Shown in pieces: positions 36,515 through 45,354 of a DNA stretch of 64,000 nucleotides. The position numbers were made by a program, and so were the translations under genes. The first letter of the stretch is position 1. The number at the start of each line of letters is the position of its first letter. The notes under the pieces are model-generated. The model saw nothing but the letters and a program-made list of their open reading frames with translations, ran no database searches and was not told the origin of the DNA. Source of the stretch: Sphingomonas sp. Root720 (GTDB taxonomy: Bacteria > Pseudomonadota > Alphaproteobacteria > Sphingomonadales > Sphingomonadaceae); the NCBI RefSeq assembly GCF_001428605.1, contig NZ_LMID01000001.1, positions 999,372-1,063,371 of the forward strand, given 5' to 3'.

Positions 36515-38896
36515 TCAGAAGCGCGTGCGCAGGGTCACGCCCAGCGCCTGCGGGTCGCCGATATTGCCGCTGATCAGGCCGGTGTTCGCGGCGGAGAGCG
36601 CCGTGAAATATTTCTTGTCGAACAGGTTGGTCGCCCAGACCGAGACGTCGAAGCGGCTGTCGTCGATCCGCACCCCGGCCCGCAGGTTGGCGATGCCGTA
36701 GCCGGCGATCCGGGTATATTGCGAATTGCTGCCGCTGGTGTCGTTCGACGAGCGGTGATTATAGTCGATCCGGCCGTAGACCTCGTCGTCCCCGATCGGC
36801 TGCGACAGATCGATCGCGAAATTATAGAGGAATTTCGGCGCGTTCGCGAGCTGGACGCCGCTCAGGTCCTGGATCTGGCTGATGTTGCGCTTGTCCGGCG
36901 CCGCCTGAGCGTTGACATAGTCCTTATAGACCGCGTCGGTATAGGCGGCCGAGGCGGTAAAGCGCACCCAGCGGGTCGGCGCCACGACCAGGTCAACCTC
37001 GAAGCCGCGCGAGCGGACGCCGGGGATGTTCGAGATATAGCGGCGGAACGAGGTGGTGTTGCCGATCTGCTCGCTGATCGCCGCCTGATAGTTCTTCACG
37101 TCGGTCCAGTAGGCCGCCGCGTTGAAGGTGACCCTGCGCTCCCAGAACTGGCTTTTCAGCCCGATCTCATAGGCGTCGATCGTCTCGGGCTTGACCACCG
37201 ACGAAACGCCCGCCGGGAGGGTGCCGAGGCTGAGGCCGCCCGACTTGGAGCCGCGCGCATAGCTGGCATAGGCCAGCACGTCGGGCGCCACCTTATAGGC
37301 GATATTGAGCGAACCCGTGAGCGCATCGTCCTTCAGCCCGGTCGTGTAGCGCACCTCGGGATAAAGATCGTCGCGCAGCTTCTGCGCCGCGGTGCGGTCG
37401 GCGGTGTTCAGCACCGACAGGTCGTTGCCAGCGACGGTGCGCTGGTCGAACAGGCCAGTCTTATCCTCATGGGTGAAGCGCAGGCCGCCGGTGACGCTGA
37501 AGGCGTCGGTGGCGTGCCAGGTCAGCTGCCCGAAGGCGGCATAGCTCCTGGTGCGCGGCTCGATGACCGAATCCGACTGGAAGCCGGTATAGGCATAGTT
37601 GGCGAGCGTGCGGTTGGCATTCGGATTGTTCCAGATCGCATAGTCGGGCCCTAGCGCATATTGGCCGAGCGCCTTGACCACCTGCCAGAAATAATAGGCG
37701 CCGGCGACGTAATCGATCTTGTTCTCGCCCTGAGAGGCGAGGCGGAATTCCTGGCTGAACTGTCGTTGCAGATTGGAGGTGCCGCCGCGGATGTTGACCG
37801 TCAGCGAGGTGTTGTCCTGGTCGTTGAGCGGATACCAGTCCCACCAGCGATAGGCGGTGATCGAGGTCAGCGCGACCTTGCCGAGGTCCCAGTCGATCTT
37901 GCCCGAGACGCCATAGCCTTCCATGTCGGCCTGGATCGGGGCGTTGAAATCGACCTTCTTACCGAACGGGTCGTTGAGGTCATAGGGCGGGACATAACCC
38001 GCCCGCGCGGCACGATCGAGGAAGTTGTTGGTGTTGGGCGCGCCATTGTCGAAGGTGGTGAACACTCCCACGGCACTGGTGATGCGCGAATAGGAGGACT
38101 GCTTCGAATAGTCGCCGATCACCCGGATCGAGAGAGTGTCGGTCGGCTCGGCCAGAAGCTGTCCGCGCACCGAGAAATTGTCATAGTCGTTGACCTTGCC
38201 ACCGTTGAAGACATTGTACAGCAGGCCGTCGCGGTGCGTGTCCGATATGGTCAGGCGATAGGCCAGCTTGTCGTCGATCAGCGGGCCGCTCAGCGATCCG
38301 CGCACCTGGTGGAAGCCGCGCTCGCCGAGCGTCGCCTCGCCCCGGAACTCGGTCGTATATTGCGGCGCGCGCGTCGCGATGCTGATCGCGCCGGCAGTGG
38401 TGTTCTTGCCGAACAGTGTGCCCTGCGGCCCGCGCAGCACCTCGACCCGTTCGAGGTCGATCAGGTCGAACTGCGAGGAGCCGATGCGGCCGTAATAGAC
38501 GTCGTCGACATAGAAGCCGACGCCGATCTCAAGCCCATCATTCTGGTCGGAGTTCGAGCCCAGGCCACGGATGTTGACGAAGGTGTTGCGAGCGTTGTTG
38601 TTGCGGATCACCAAGCTCGGCGTCAGGTCGGCGATCTGGATCAGGTTGAGGGCGCCGGCCCGTTCGATCGTCTCGCCGCCGACGGCGCTGAGCGCGATCG
38701 GCACGTCCTGCGCCCGCTCCTCGCGGCGCCGCGCGGTGACGAGGATCTCGGAATCATTGCCTTCGGCCTCTTCGGCTTCGGGCGTCGTGGCGGCCGGGGC
38801 CGCCTGCTCGGCGCGCAGCGGCGTCGCGGTCAACGCGATCAGGCCGATGCCTGCGGCCAGGAGGGGACGACGGATATCGGTGATGGACGTTTGCAC
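36515..38896 (-). CDS. TonB-dependent outer-membrane receptor
   Basis: 793 residues from GTG 38896. The signal peptide is LLAAGIGLIALTATPLRAEQ. It lacks a visible N-terminal signalling domain. A TonB-box-like ILVTARRREERAQDVPIAL leads into the plug (RNTFVNIRGLG, DDVYYGRIGS, RVEVLRGPQGTLFGKNTTAGAI). The barrel ends in GVTLRTRF with terminal Phe. AAGGGAAAA precedes the GTG, while the ATG at 39034 is less well placed. Its ligand is unknown; the downstream PhoD suggests organophosphate import. Confidence 0.95.
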   Translation of the reverse strand: MQTSITDIRRPLLAAGIGLIALTATPLRAEQAAPAATTPEAEEAEGNDSEILVTARRREERAQDVPIALSAVGGETIERAGALNLIQIADLTPSLVIRNNNARNTFVNIRGLGSNSDQNDGLEIGVGFYVDDVYYGRIGSSQFDLIDLERVEVLRGPQGTLFGKNTTAGAISIATRAPQYTTEFRGEATLGERGFHQVRGSLSGPLIDDKLAYRLTISDTHRDGLLYNVFNGGKVNDYDNFSVRGQLLAEPTDTLSIRVIGDYSKQSSYSRITSAVGVFTTFDNGAPNTNNFLDRAARAGYVPPYDLNDPFGKKVDFNAPIQADMEGYGVSGKIDWDLGKVALTSITAYRWWDWYPLNDQDNTSLTVNIRGGTSNLQRQFSQEFRLASQGENKIDYVAGAYYFWQVVKALGQYALGPDYAIWNNPNANRTLANYAYTGFQSDSVIEPRTRSYAAFGQLTWHATDAFSVTGGLRFTHEDKTGLFDQRTVAGNDLSVLNTADRTAAQKLRDDLYPEVRYTTGLKDDALTGSLNIAYKVAPDVLAYASYARGSKSGGLSLGTLPAGVSSVVKPETIDAYEIGLKSQFWERRVTFNAAAYWTDVKNYQAAISEQIGNTTSFRRYISNIPGVRSRGFEVDLVVAPTRWVRFTASAAYTDAVYKDYVNAQAAPDKRNISQIQDLSGVQLANAPKFLYNFAIDLSQPIGDDEVYGRIDYNHRSSNDTSGSNSQYTRIAGYGIANLRAGVRIDDSRFDVSVWATNLFDKKYFTALSAANTGLISGNIGDPQALGVTLRTRF

Positions 38897-39465
38897 TGGA
38901 TTTTCCCTTTGGACGTCGCGGCGCGAAGGCCGCGCGGCCTCCCCCCGGAACACGCACCCCGCGCGCCGGCTGAGCCTGCTGAAGACAAGAGGCCACCGTT
39001 CCGCATCCGCCGTTGCGGATCGCGGATTCGTCATGCTGCGCCGGTCAGCCGCGCGAGGGCGGCGTCAACGGCGCGATGGCGGCCGGTGGTTCAGATGGTC
39101 TGGTGTCAGATGCGCATCGGCATGGGCTGTTCCCTGTTGCCGCGCACGGCCGGCGGATGTCCCCGCCATGCGCAGTCGAGTGTCGGTGCGACGGATGCAG
39201 GCATCGCGTCGCGGTCGGTCCCACCCGACGTGGAGGGCAGCCCACCTCTTCCACATCGCTATACACTATCTATTTGGTAGACTATAAAGGCGCAACCATA
39301 GCTTTGCTGAAATGGCGGAAAGCTGAGCTTGCCCGACCCTTTCCCGCTGAGGCGGTTACCAGCAAAATAACGTCATCCGGCGAAGGCCGGGATCTCAGGA
39401 AAGGTCCGCGACCTCAACCTCGTCCCGGCCGTCCGAGGCCGCGCCCGCCGCCGGGGCGACGAATC
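38897..39465. other. Intergenic region upstream of the receptor operon
   Basis: 569 bases between the leftward fumarase and receptor genes. It contains an AT-richer stretch at 39255-39315 (around TATACACTATC and TAGACTATAAAGG) that probably carries the receptor promoter, and a REP-like copy at about 39370-39396 (CGTCATCCGGCGAAGGCCGG). Minus frames at 39045-39266 have shadow-like composition. No convincing gene. Confidence 0.55.
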
Positions 39466-40989
39466 TTACGCGTTTTCGAGCAGCTTCTCTCGCGCGATCT
39501 TCTCGCGCCACACCAGCGGCGCAGTGTGGTGGACGCTCTCGCCGGTCGCGTCGACGGCGACGGTGACCGGCATGTCCTTCACGTCAAATTCGTAGATCGC
39601 TTCCATGCCGAGATCACGGAAGCCGACGACCTTCGCGCCCTTGATCGCGCGGGCGACCAGATAGGCGGCGCCGCCGACCGCCATCAGATAGGCGGCCTTG
39701 TGCTTCCTGATCGCCTCGATCGCCGTCGGCCCACGCTCGGCCTTGCCGACCATCGCGATCAGGCCGGTCTTCTCCAGCATCATGTCGGTGAACTTGTCCA
39801 TGCGGGTCGCGGTGGTCGGGCCCGCCGGGCCGACGACCTCGTCGCGCACCGGATCGACCGGGCCGACATAATAGATCACCCGGCCCTTGAAATCGACCGG
39901 CAGCTCCTCGCCCTTCGCCAGCATGTCCTGGATGCGCTTGTGTGCGGCGTCGCGGCCGGTGAGCATCTTGCCGTTGAGCAGCAGGCGATCGCCGGGCTTC
40001 CAGCTCGCCACCACCTCGGGGGTCAACGTGTTCAGGTCGACGCGGATCGACTCCTTCGACGGCGCCCATTCGACCTTGGGCCATTCGTCGAGGCTCGGCG
40101 GATCGAGATAGGCCGGGCCCGAGCCGTCGAGGTGGAAATGCGCGTGGCGGGTCGCGGCGCAGTTCGGGATCATCGCCACCGGCTTCGACGCGGCATGGGT
40201 CGGATAATCCATGATCTTGACGTCCAGGATGGTCGACAGGCCGCCCAGCCCCTGCGCGCCGATGCCGAGCGCGTTGACCTTGTCGAAGATCTCGATGCGC
40301 AGCTTCTCGATGTCGTTCTGCGGCCCGCGCTGCTTGAGCTGGGCCATGTCGATGTCGCCCATCAGCGATTCCTTGGCCATCGTCATCGCCTTCTCGGCGG
40401 TGCCGCCGATGCCGATGCCGAGCATGCCCGGCGGGCACCAGCCGGCGCCCATCTTCGGGATCATCTCGAGCACCCAGTCGACGATCGACTCGCTCGGGTT
40501 CAGCATCGCGAACTTCGACTTGTTCTCCGAACCGCCGCCCTTCGCCGCGACCGCGACCTCGACATGGTGGCCCGGCACCATCTCGACGTTCATCACCGAG
40601 GGGGTGTTGTCCTTGGTGTTGACCCGGCTGAAGGCGGGATCCTTGAGGATCGAGGCGCGCAGCCGGTTCTCGGGGTGGAGATAGGCGCGGCGAACGCCTT
40701 CGTCGACGACCTCCTGCAGGCTCTTCTCGCTGTCCAGCATGCACTGCTGGCCCCATTTGATGAAAACGGTGACGATGCCGGTATCCTGGCAAATCGGCCG
40801 ATGTCCCTCGGCGCACATCCGGCTGTTGGTCAGGATCTGCGCGATCGCGTCCTTGGCGGCCGGGCCCTGCTCGGCCTCATAGGCGACGCCCAGCGCCTTG
40901 ATATAATCCATCGGGTGATAATAGCTGATATACTGGAGCGCATCGGCGACGCTCTCGATCAGATCGGCTTCCTTGATGATGACGGTCAT
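39466..40989 (-). CDS. Class I fumarate hydratase (iron-sulfur)
   Basis: 507 residues, exactly the usual fused alpha/beta length. It interconverts fumarate and malate with an oxygen-sensitive 4Fe-4S cluster. Cluster-type cysteines lie in RPICQDTGIVTVF, WCPPGMLGIGIGG and MIPNCAATRHAHFHLDG. The beta domain is GRDAAHKRIQDML, VGPAGPTTATRMDKF and KAERGPTAIEAI. ATG 40989 (MTVIIKEADLIES) is preferred over a 23-residue longer reading. It appears monocistronic. Confidence 0.95.
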   Translation of the reverse strand: MTVIIKEADLIESVADALQYISYYHPMDYIKALGVAYEAEQGPAAKDAIAQILTNSRMCAEGHRPICQDTGIVTVFIKWGQQCMLDSEKSLQEVVDEGVRRAYLHPENRLRASILKDPAFSRVNTKDNTPSVMNVEMVPGHHVEVAVAAKGGGSENKSKFAMLNPSESIVDWVLEMIPKMGAGWCPPGMLGIGIGGTAEKAMTMAKESLMGDIDMAQLKQRGPQNDIEKLRIEIFDKVNALGIGAQGLGGLSTILDVKIMDYPTHAASKPVAMIPNCAATRHAHFHLDGSGPAYLDPPSLDEWPKVEWAPSKESIRVDLNTLTPEVVASWKPGDRLLLNGKMLTGRDAAHKRIQDMLAKGEELPVDFKGRVIYYVGPVDPVRDEVVGPAGPTTATRMDKFTDMMLEKTGLIAMVGKAERGPTAIEAIRKHKAAYLMAVGGAAYLVARAIKGAKVVGFRDLGMEAIYEFDVKDMPVTVAVDATGESVHHTAPLVWREKIAREKLLENA

Positions 40990-41207
40990 TGCCCCGGCTC
41001 CACTATCCTGCCCAACGTCGTGCCCATAGACCCGAAAGGCCGCGCCGGTCAGCCACAAAATGCGGGTACCAAGGCCGGATGCGGACCCGTGAAACGTGGC
41101 GCCAGGTCGCCCCGATCCCTGCCCGCCGCCGAGGCCCGCCCCCTTTCCGCAGATACTGACCGCGACGGAAGACCGCGCGCACCGGAAGACCAGGTCGTCG
41201 GACCTGA

Positions 41208-41654
41208 TCAGGTCATGCCGAACTCGGCGAAGGGGCTCGAACAGGGCTGCGCGCCGAGATAGACGACCGGCTCCTTCCCCGGCGTGTCGCCGCGCAGGAA
41301 GGTCGTCCTGGTGACGAACTCGGTCAGGATCGACCGTTCGAGCGCCTCGAAATCGTCGCGGATGCCGGTGGGCGCTACGGCCATCGCGGCAGGCGCCCAG
41401 CCGGCGCGTTCGAGCGACGAGACCATGTGAAGCTTGTACCCCTGGGGAAAGCGGGTCCGCCGGTCGATCGCCGCGACCATCTGGCCGAAGTCCCCGTCCG
41501 CCATGGCGAACGGCCCGATCAGCCGGCCAAGGACCGACCGTACGAGGTCCTCGCGGCCCGACGATCCGACGGCGACGGCCCCGCCCCCGGCCAGGATCAG
41601 CGCGCCGACGGCGGCTCCGGCCAGCACGTTGCGGCGCGATGCGGTCACGGCCAT
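41208..41654 (-). CDS. Tat-exported small protein paired with GMC oxidoreductase
   Basis: 148 residues. The N-terminus TASRRNVLAGAAVGALIL is a twin-arginine signal. The remainder (FGQMVAAIDRRTRFPQGYKL...FLRGDTPGKEPVVYLG) resembles the small subunits of membrane sugar or alcohol dehydrogenases (gluconate 2-dehydrogenase subunit 3-like) in size and context. It starts 10 nt after the GMC gene stop. Tat export suggests it carries the folded, FAD-loaded GMC subunit, which lacks its own signal, across the membrane. Confidence 0.65.
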   Translation of the reverse strand: MAVTASRRNVLAGAAVGALILAGGGAVAVGSSGREDLVRSVLGRLIGPFAMADGDFGQMVAAIDRRTRFPQGYKLHMVSSLERAGWAPAAMAVAPTGIRDDFEALERSILTEFVTRTTFLRGDTPGKEPVVYLGAQPCSSPFAEFGMT

Positions 41655-41664
41655 GGCGAACTCC

Positions 41665-43119
41665 TTAGACCATCGACGCCGCGCGCAGCGACAGCGCGGC
41701 GACGGTGAGGCTGGGATTGGCGCAGGAACAGGTGGCGAAGGTCGAACTGCCGACCACCACCAGGTTGCGCCAGCGATGATGGAGCATCCCGGCGTCGATC
41801 ACCGAGGTCGCCGGGTCGCGCCCCATCCGCAGCGTGCCTTGCAGGTGGGACTCGGTCGGCCGCCGCGATCGGAAGACGATGTCCTCCACCGGCAGGGGTT
41901 CGAGCAGGCCGGGCAGCTTGGCGAACGCCTCGGCCTGGCCGCGCTCGGCATAGTCGGAGGGCCCCACGAAGTGGACCACGGCGTCGCCCTTGCCGTCGAC
42001 GGTCACATGGTTGCGGTCGTCGAGCAGGTCCTCGGTGACGATCATCAGCGGCAACGTCTGCCGCCAGCGCCCCTTCTCGGCGCGCAACCCATGCGTCCAG
42101 CGATTCTCGAAATAGACCAGCGCCGCACCATGATCCTTGCGGAAGGCGCCGTCATACAGGCCGAAGTTCAGGCCCGTGGTGATCGTGCTGCCGTCGAAAT
42201 TGTTCATGCCGTCGAGCAGCACCTCGACATGGGTGCCCAGGCTTTCGTGCAGCCCCTTTCCCGTCATTCCGCCGCCCATCGCCGAACGCTCGAGCAGCGC
42301 CGGGCTCTGAATCGCATTGGCGCCGAGCACGAACAGGTCGCCCGTCACCCGATGCGGCTTTCCGGCATGTTCGAACACCAGCGCGCTGACGGCATTGCCC
42401 GCACCCTCGTAGCGAATCGCCTTCGACCGCAGCGCGACGGTGACGCGCGGGTCGCCGAACATCGGCATCAGCCCGTTATTGGCGGTGAACTTCGCATCGG
42501 CCGGGCAACGCTGGCAGGTGAAGGAGGCGCAGCAGGCGCCGCGCTGGTCGGTCGCCACCCGCGCCCGCGCGGTCGGCATCGCGAAATGCGCGTCGGGCTG
42601 CGCCTTCTTCATGATCCGGTCGGGTGTGGTCAGGCGGTGCGGCGGCTGCGGATAGGGGGTCGATCGCGGGAAGATCGCGGTCATGTCGGGGTCGCCCGAA
42701 ATCGCCATGATCGCCTCGGCCTCGCCGTAGAAGGGCTCGAGATCGGCATAGTCGATCGGCCAGTCATTGCCGACGCCGTGGCGGCTCCGCAGCTTGAAGT
42801 CCGACGGATGGAAACGCGGCGCCTGCCCGAACCAGCAATTGGTGCCGCCGCCGAGGGCGACCGTATAATGCCAGGGCTTGGCATTGTCGGACCGGTAGGT
42901 CCGGTCGGCGGGCAGCGCGCTGTTGGCGTGGTGCTCGACCTGCCAGTCATGGGGATGGTGCTCGCCCCATTCGATGATCAGCACCCGGCCCGGCCGCTTT
43001 TCCAGCAGCTTGCGGACGAAGAAGGCCGAGCCGAAGCCCGAGCCGACGACGACGGTGTCGAAATGCTGGTTCGCGAGGGTGGCGGGATCGATCGGGCGCA
43101 TTCGGTGGACGGTCTCCAT
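41665..43119 (-). CDS. GMC-family flavin oxidoreductase
   Basis: 484 residues. FAD binding is HFDTVVVGSGFGSAFFVRKLL, and the C-terminal GMC region is LVVVGSSTFATCSCANPSLTVAAL. A cysteine cluster CCASFTCQRC in the middle is unusual for simple GMC oxidases and resembles the Fe-S or disulfide site of membrane-bound sugar dehydrogenase large subunits. It has no signal peptide. It is co-transcribed with a Tat-signalled partner. No cytochrome c subunit gene is adjacent, so the electron acceptor is unclear. Confidence 0.85.
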   Translation of the reverse strand: METVHRMRPIDPATLANQHFDTVVVGSGFGSAFFVRKLLEKRPGRVLIIEWGEHHPHDWQVEHHANSALPADRTYRSDNAKPWHYTVALGGGTNCWFGQAPRFHPSDFKLRSRHGVGNDWPIDYADLEPFYGEAEAIMAISGDPDMTAIFPRSTPYPQPPHRLTTPDRIMKKAQPDAHFAMPTARARVATDQRGACCASFTCQRCPADAKFTANNGLMPMFGDPRVTVALRSKAIRYEGAGNAVSALVFEHAGKPHRVTGDLFVLGANAIQSPALLERSAMGGGMTGKGLHESLGTHVEVLLDGMNNFDGSTITTGLNFGLYDGAFRKDHGAALVYFENRWTHGLRAEKGRWRQTLPLMIVTEDLLDDRNHVTVDGKGDAVVHFVGPSDYAERGQAEAFAKLPGLLEPLPVEDIVFRSRRPTESHLQGTLRMGRDPATSVIDAGMLHHRWRNLVVVGSSTFATCSCANPSLTVAALSLRAASMV

Positions 43120-43279
43120 GCCGCTGCCCCCGTCCGCCTATCTTAGCCGATCGGCATCGCGCCGCGATCCGCGTTCACGGCGTTTTCTGCCCGCCTTGTC
43201 CCGATGGGGGTCCCCAGACGTCGCCCGATCGCTATCGCTCGCCACAGCGCCCCGTCACCAACCGCCCCATGGAGCCGGT

Positions 43280-44482
43280 ATGACTCGACCCGCGCCTGCC
43301 AAATATCACGACGTCGACATGATCCGCGGCTATGCCGCGCTCGCCGTCGCGCTTTACCATTTCCTGCTGGCCTATGTGCCGGCCGCAAGCGCGCCCGCGG
43401 CGATGGACGAAGCCGGGCTCGTCGCCGAGCGCCCCTTCCTGCTGGCGATCGTCAACGGCCATTTCATGGTGGCGATCTTCTTCGTCCTGTCGAGCTTCGT
43501 GCTGACCAAGGGCCTCGTCTCGAACCAGGATCGGGATCGTCGGCGCTCGCGCGCGCTGACCGCGATGGCGAAACGCCTGCCCCGGCTGTTGCCGCTCACC
43601 CTGATCGGATCGCTGCTGCCCTTCCTTCTGCTCGCCGCCGGACTGCTGCCGACGCACGAGGCGGCGCAGGTCACCGGATCGGACTGGCTCGATCGCAGCG
43701 GCGGTATCAAATATTGGGCGCCCTGGCCCGATCCGAGCCTGTCGGGCGCCGCGGCGGATGCGCTGCGCCTGTTCCTGAACGGGGTCAGCCAATATAATTC
43801 CGCCCTCTGGACGATGAAATATGAGCTCTTCGGCAGCCTGCTGGCGCTGCTGGGCGCGACGATCGTCGGCGCGCGCCGGCGGCCGGTGGCGGACGCGGTG
43901 CTGCTCACCCTCATCGCCGCCGCCGCGCTCAAGATCCACGCGCTGTGCGCGATCTGCGTGACGACGGTCTACATCACCAAATATCTGCTCGACCGGCCGA
44001 TCGACATGCGCCCGGCGGTCGCGGTCGCGCTGATCGCGGCGGCGCTCGTTCTGGGCTCGACCTTCAAGTCGATCCCCTATTCGATGATCGCGGACGACTG
44101 GATGTGGACGCAGGTGCAGCGGATCGACTGGATCATCCACGGGGTCGGCGCGACCGCCTTGCTGCTGGGGATGCGCGGCATCGCCCGGCTGCGCGACGCC
44201 GACGGCTGGATCGGACACCAGCTCGGCCGCCTGTCCTTCGCCATCTACGTGATCCATGTGCCGCTACAGTCGGCGATCGGCGGCCATGTCGTGCTGGCGC
44301 TCGGCCATCGCCCGGGGCCGGTGATAGCCGCCTTGCTGCTGTCGACGGCGGCGATCTTCATGCTGGCCTGCGCGGTCGCGCGGATCGACGAATGGTGGGT
44401 CGCCCGGCTCAATCGCTTCTTCGCGCCGCCCGTCCGGCCGAAGGGCGAGCCGGCCATCGCGGCGATCGGCGGCGGCCATTGA
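43280..44482 (+). CDS. Acyltransferase 3 family membrane protein
   Basis: 400 residues with about 10 membrane segments. The family N-terminus is DVDMIRGYAALAVALYHFLL, with the conserved Arg and His. FFVLSSFVLTKGL and FAIYVIHVPLQS also fit the family. It would O-acylate a carbohydrate. It is the second member of this family in the window (see 31203). ATG 43280 was chosen; the frame is open upstream but overlaps the divergent GMC promoter. Confidence 0.88.
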   Translation: MTRPAPAKYHDVDMIRGYAALAVALYHFLLAYVPAASAPAAMDEAGLVAERPFLLAIVNGHFMVAIFFVLSSFVLTKGLVSNQDRDRRRSRALTAMAKRLPRLLPLTLIGSLLPFLLLAAGLLPTHEAAQVTGSDWLDRSGGIKYWAPWPDPSLSGAAADALRLFLNGVSQYNSALWTMKYELFGSLLALLGATIVGARRRPVADAVLLTLIAAAALKIHALCAICVTTVYITKYLLDRPIDMRPAVAVALIAAALVLGSTFKSIPYSMIADDWMWTQVQRIDWIIHGVGATALLLGMRGIARLRDADGWIGHQLGRLSFAIYVIHVPLQSAIGGHVVLALGHRPGPVIAALLLSTAAIFMLACAVARIDEWWVARLNRFFAPPVRPKGEPAIAAIGGGH

Positions 44483-44510
44483 GCGCCGCCGATAGCGCCG
44501 TGCATTTGCG

Positions 44511-44801
44511 TCAGGCGGCGACCGCCAGGTCGACCGGCACCACATCGTTGTCGGCGGCCGGCGCAGCCCGAACCGCCTCGGCAGCCGCTCTCTGGCGCGC
44601 CGGGAAGGCGAAGCGCGAGACGGCGACAAGGATGCCGAGACCGAGATAGAGCGAGAGCGTGATCGCCGGGCTCGGCAGCAGGCCCAGCGCGAACGCGACG
44701 CGGAGCCAATTCGGGTTGAAGCCGAAATCCTGGCCCAGCGCCTCGCACACGCCGAGGAAGGTGTCGTGGCGCCAGAAGACTGCGGTCTGACTGTTCTGCA
44801 T
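44511..44801 (-). CDS. PspC-domain membrane protein
   Basis: 96 residues. The PspC motif is DTFLGVCEALGQDFGFNPNW then LRVAFALGLLPSPAITLSLYLGLGILVA, giving two membrane helices. The C-terminus is Ala-rich. PspC proteins sense or buffer membrane stress with PspA/PspB, neither of which is here. A 16-bp palindrome lies 91 nt upstream of its start. Confidence 0.85.
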   Translation of the reverse strand: MQNSQTAVFWRHDTFLGVCEALGQDFGFNPNWLRVAFALGLLPSPAITLSLYLGLGILVAVSRFAFPARQRAAAEAVRAAPAADNDVVPVDLAVAA

Positions 44802-44891
44802 CTCGTTCTTCCCAAAATCCCTGACGGGCCCGTCGCCCGCTTCCATGGCTCATCCAGAGCACGAGCCGTGCCAATTTCAATTTTCCTTGAA

Positions 44892-44907
44892 TTTCAAGGC
44901 CTTGAAA
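44892..44907. promoter_or_regulatory. Perfect 16-bp palindrome upstream of pspC-like gene
   Basis: TTTCAAGGCCTTGAAA, a perfect dyad, in an AT-rich patch (44870-44920) of otherwise GC-rich DNA. Adjacent TTGAATTTCAAGG partly repeats one arm. A dimeric regulator site for the leftward PspC-domain gene is plausible; the regulator is unknown. Confidence 0.5.
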
Positions 44908-45074
44908 AAAGGCATTGCACAAGCTGCCGGGAAAACAGCGATCAGTTCGCCAGATATTGGCGAAATACGCCAACAGGTTCGAGCACATCCGGCGAGATCT
45001 GGGCCCGGCCCTCACCGGACCATGACGGGGCCGATGCCACCCGGCCTTGGGTTCGCGAGCCGTCTCGTCGCAGG

Positions 45075-45260
45075 TCAGCTCAACAGCGGCAGGCGACGCT
45101 CGATCTCGGTCGCGAGTTCGGCATGCCCTTCGACACGCAGTTCCGCCGCCCACCGCCGGACCTCGCCCACCTCCATCGTGCCGGCGAACATCGCGCGCAA
45201 TATGGCGTTGGCGACGTCGCTGCCCACTATGTCATCGGCAATCGGCTGGTATCCCTTCAC
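45075..45260 (-). CDS. Small hypothetical protein (61 aa)
   Basis: About 61 residues from GTG 45260: VKGYQPIADDIVGSDVANAI then LRAMFAGTMEVGEVRRWAAE and a helical C-terminus ending ERRLPLLS. GGAGGG precedes the GTG at short spacing; ATG 45344 would add 28 residues of less protein-like sequence. It is all-helical by eye. No known family. Confidence 0.5.
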   Translation of the reverse strand: MKGYQPIADDIVGSDVANAILRAMFAGTMEVGEVRRWAAELRVEGHAELATEIERRLPLLS

Positions 45261-45354
45261 ATGCCCTCCGGCAACCGGCAACGTCCCGATAGCTACGGAC
45301 ACCGGGCGTCGACTATTCCCGCACACATATCGCGCGGAATCCATACCGCTTGGA

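Noticed and set aside
38897-39034. Extended start of the TonB receptor at ATG 39034
   Set aside because: The added residues are Arg-rich and precede, rather than form, the signal peptide; GTG 38896 has a better ribosome-binding site.
39045-39266. 73-residue minus-strand frame in the receptor upstream region
   Set aside because: No ribosome-binding site, Cys/Pro/Arg-rich composition, and it overlaps the probable promoter.
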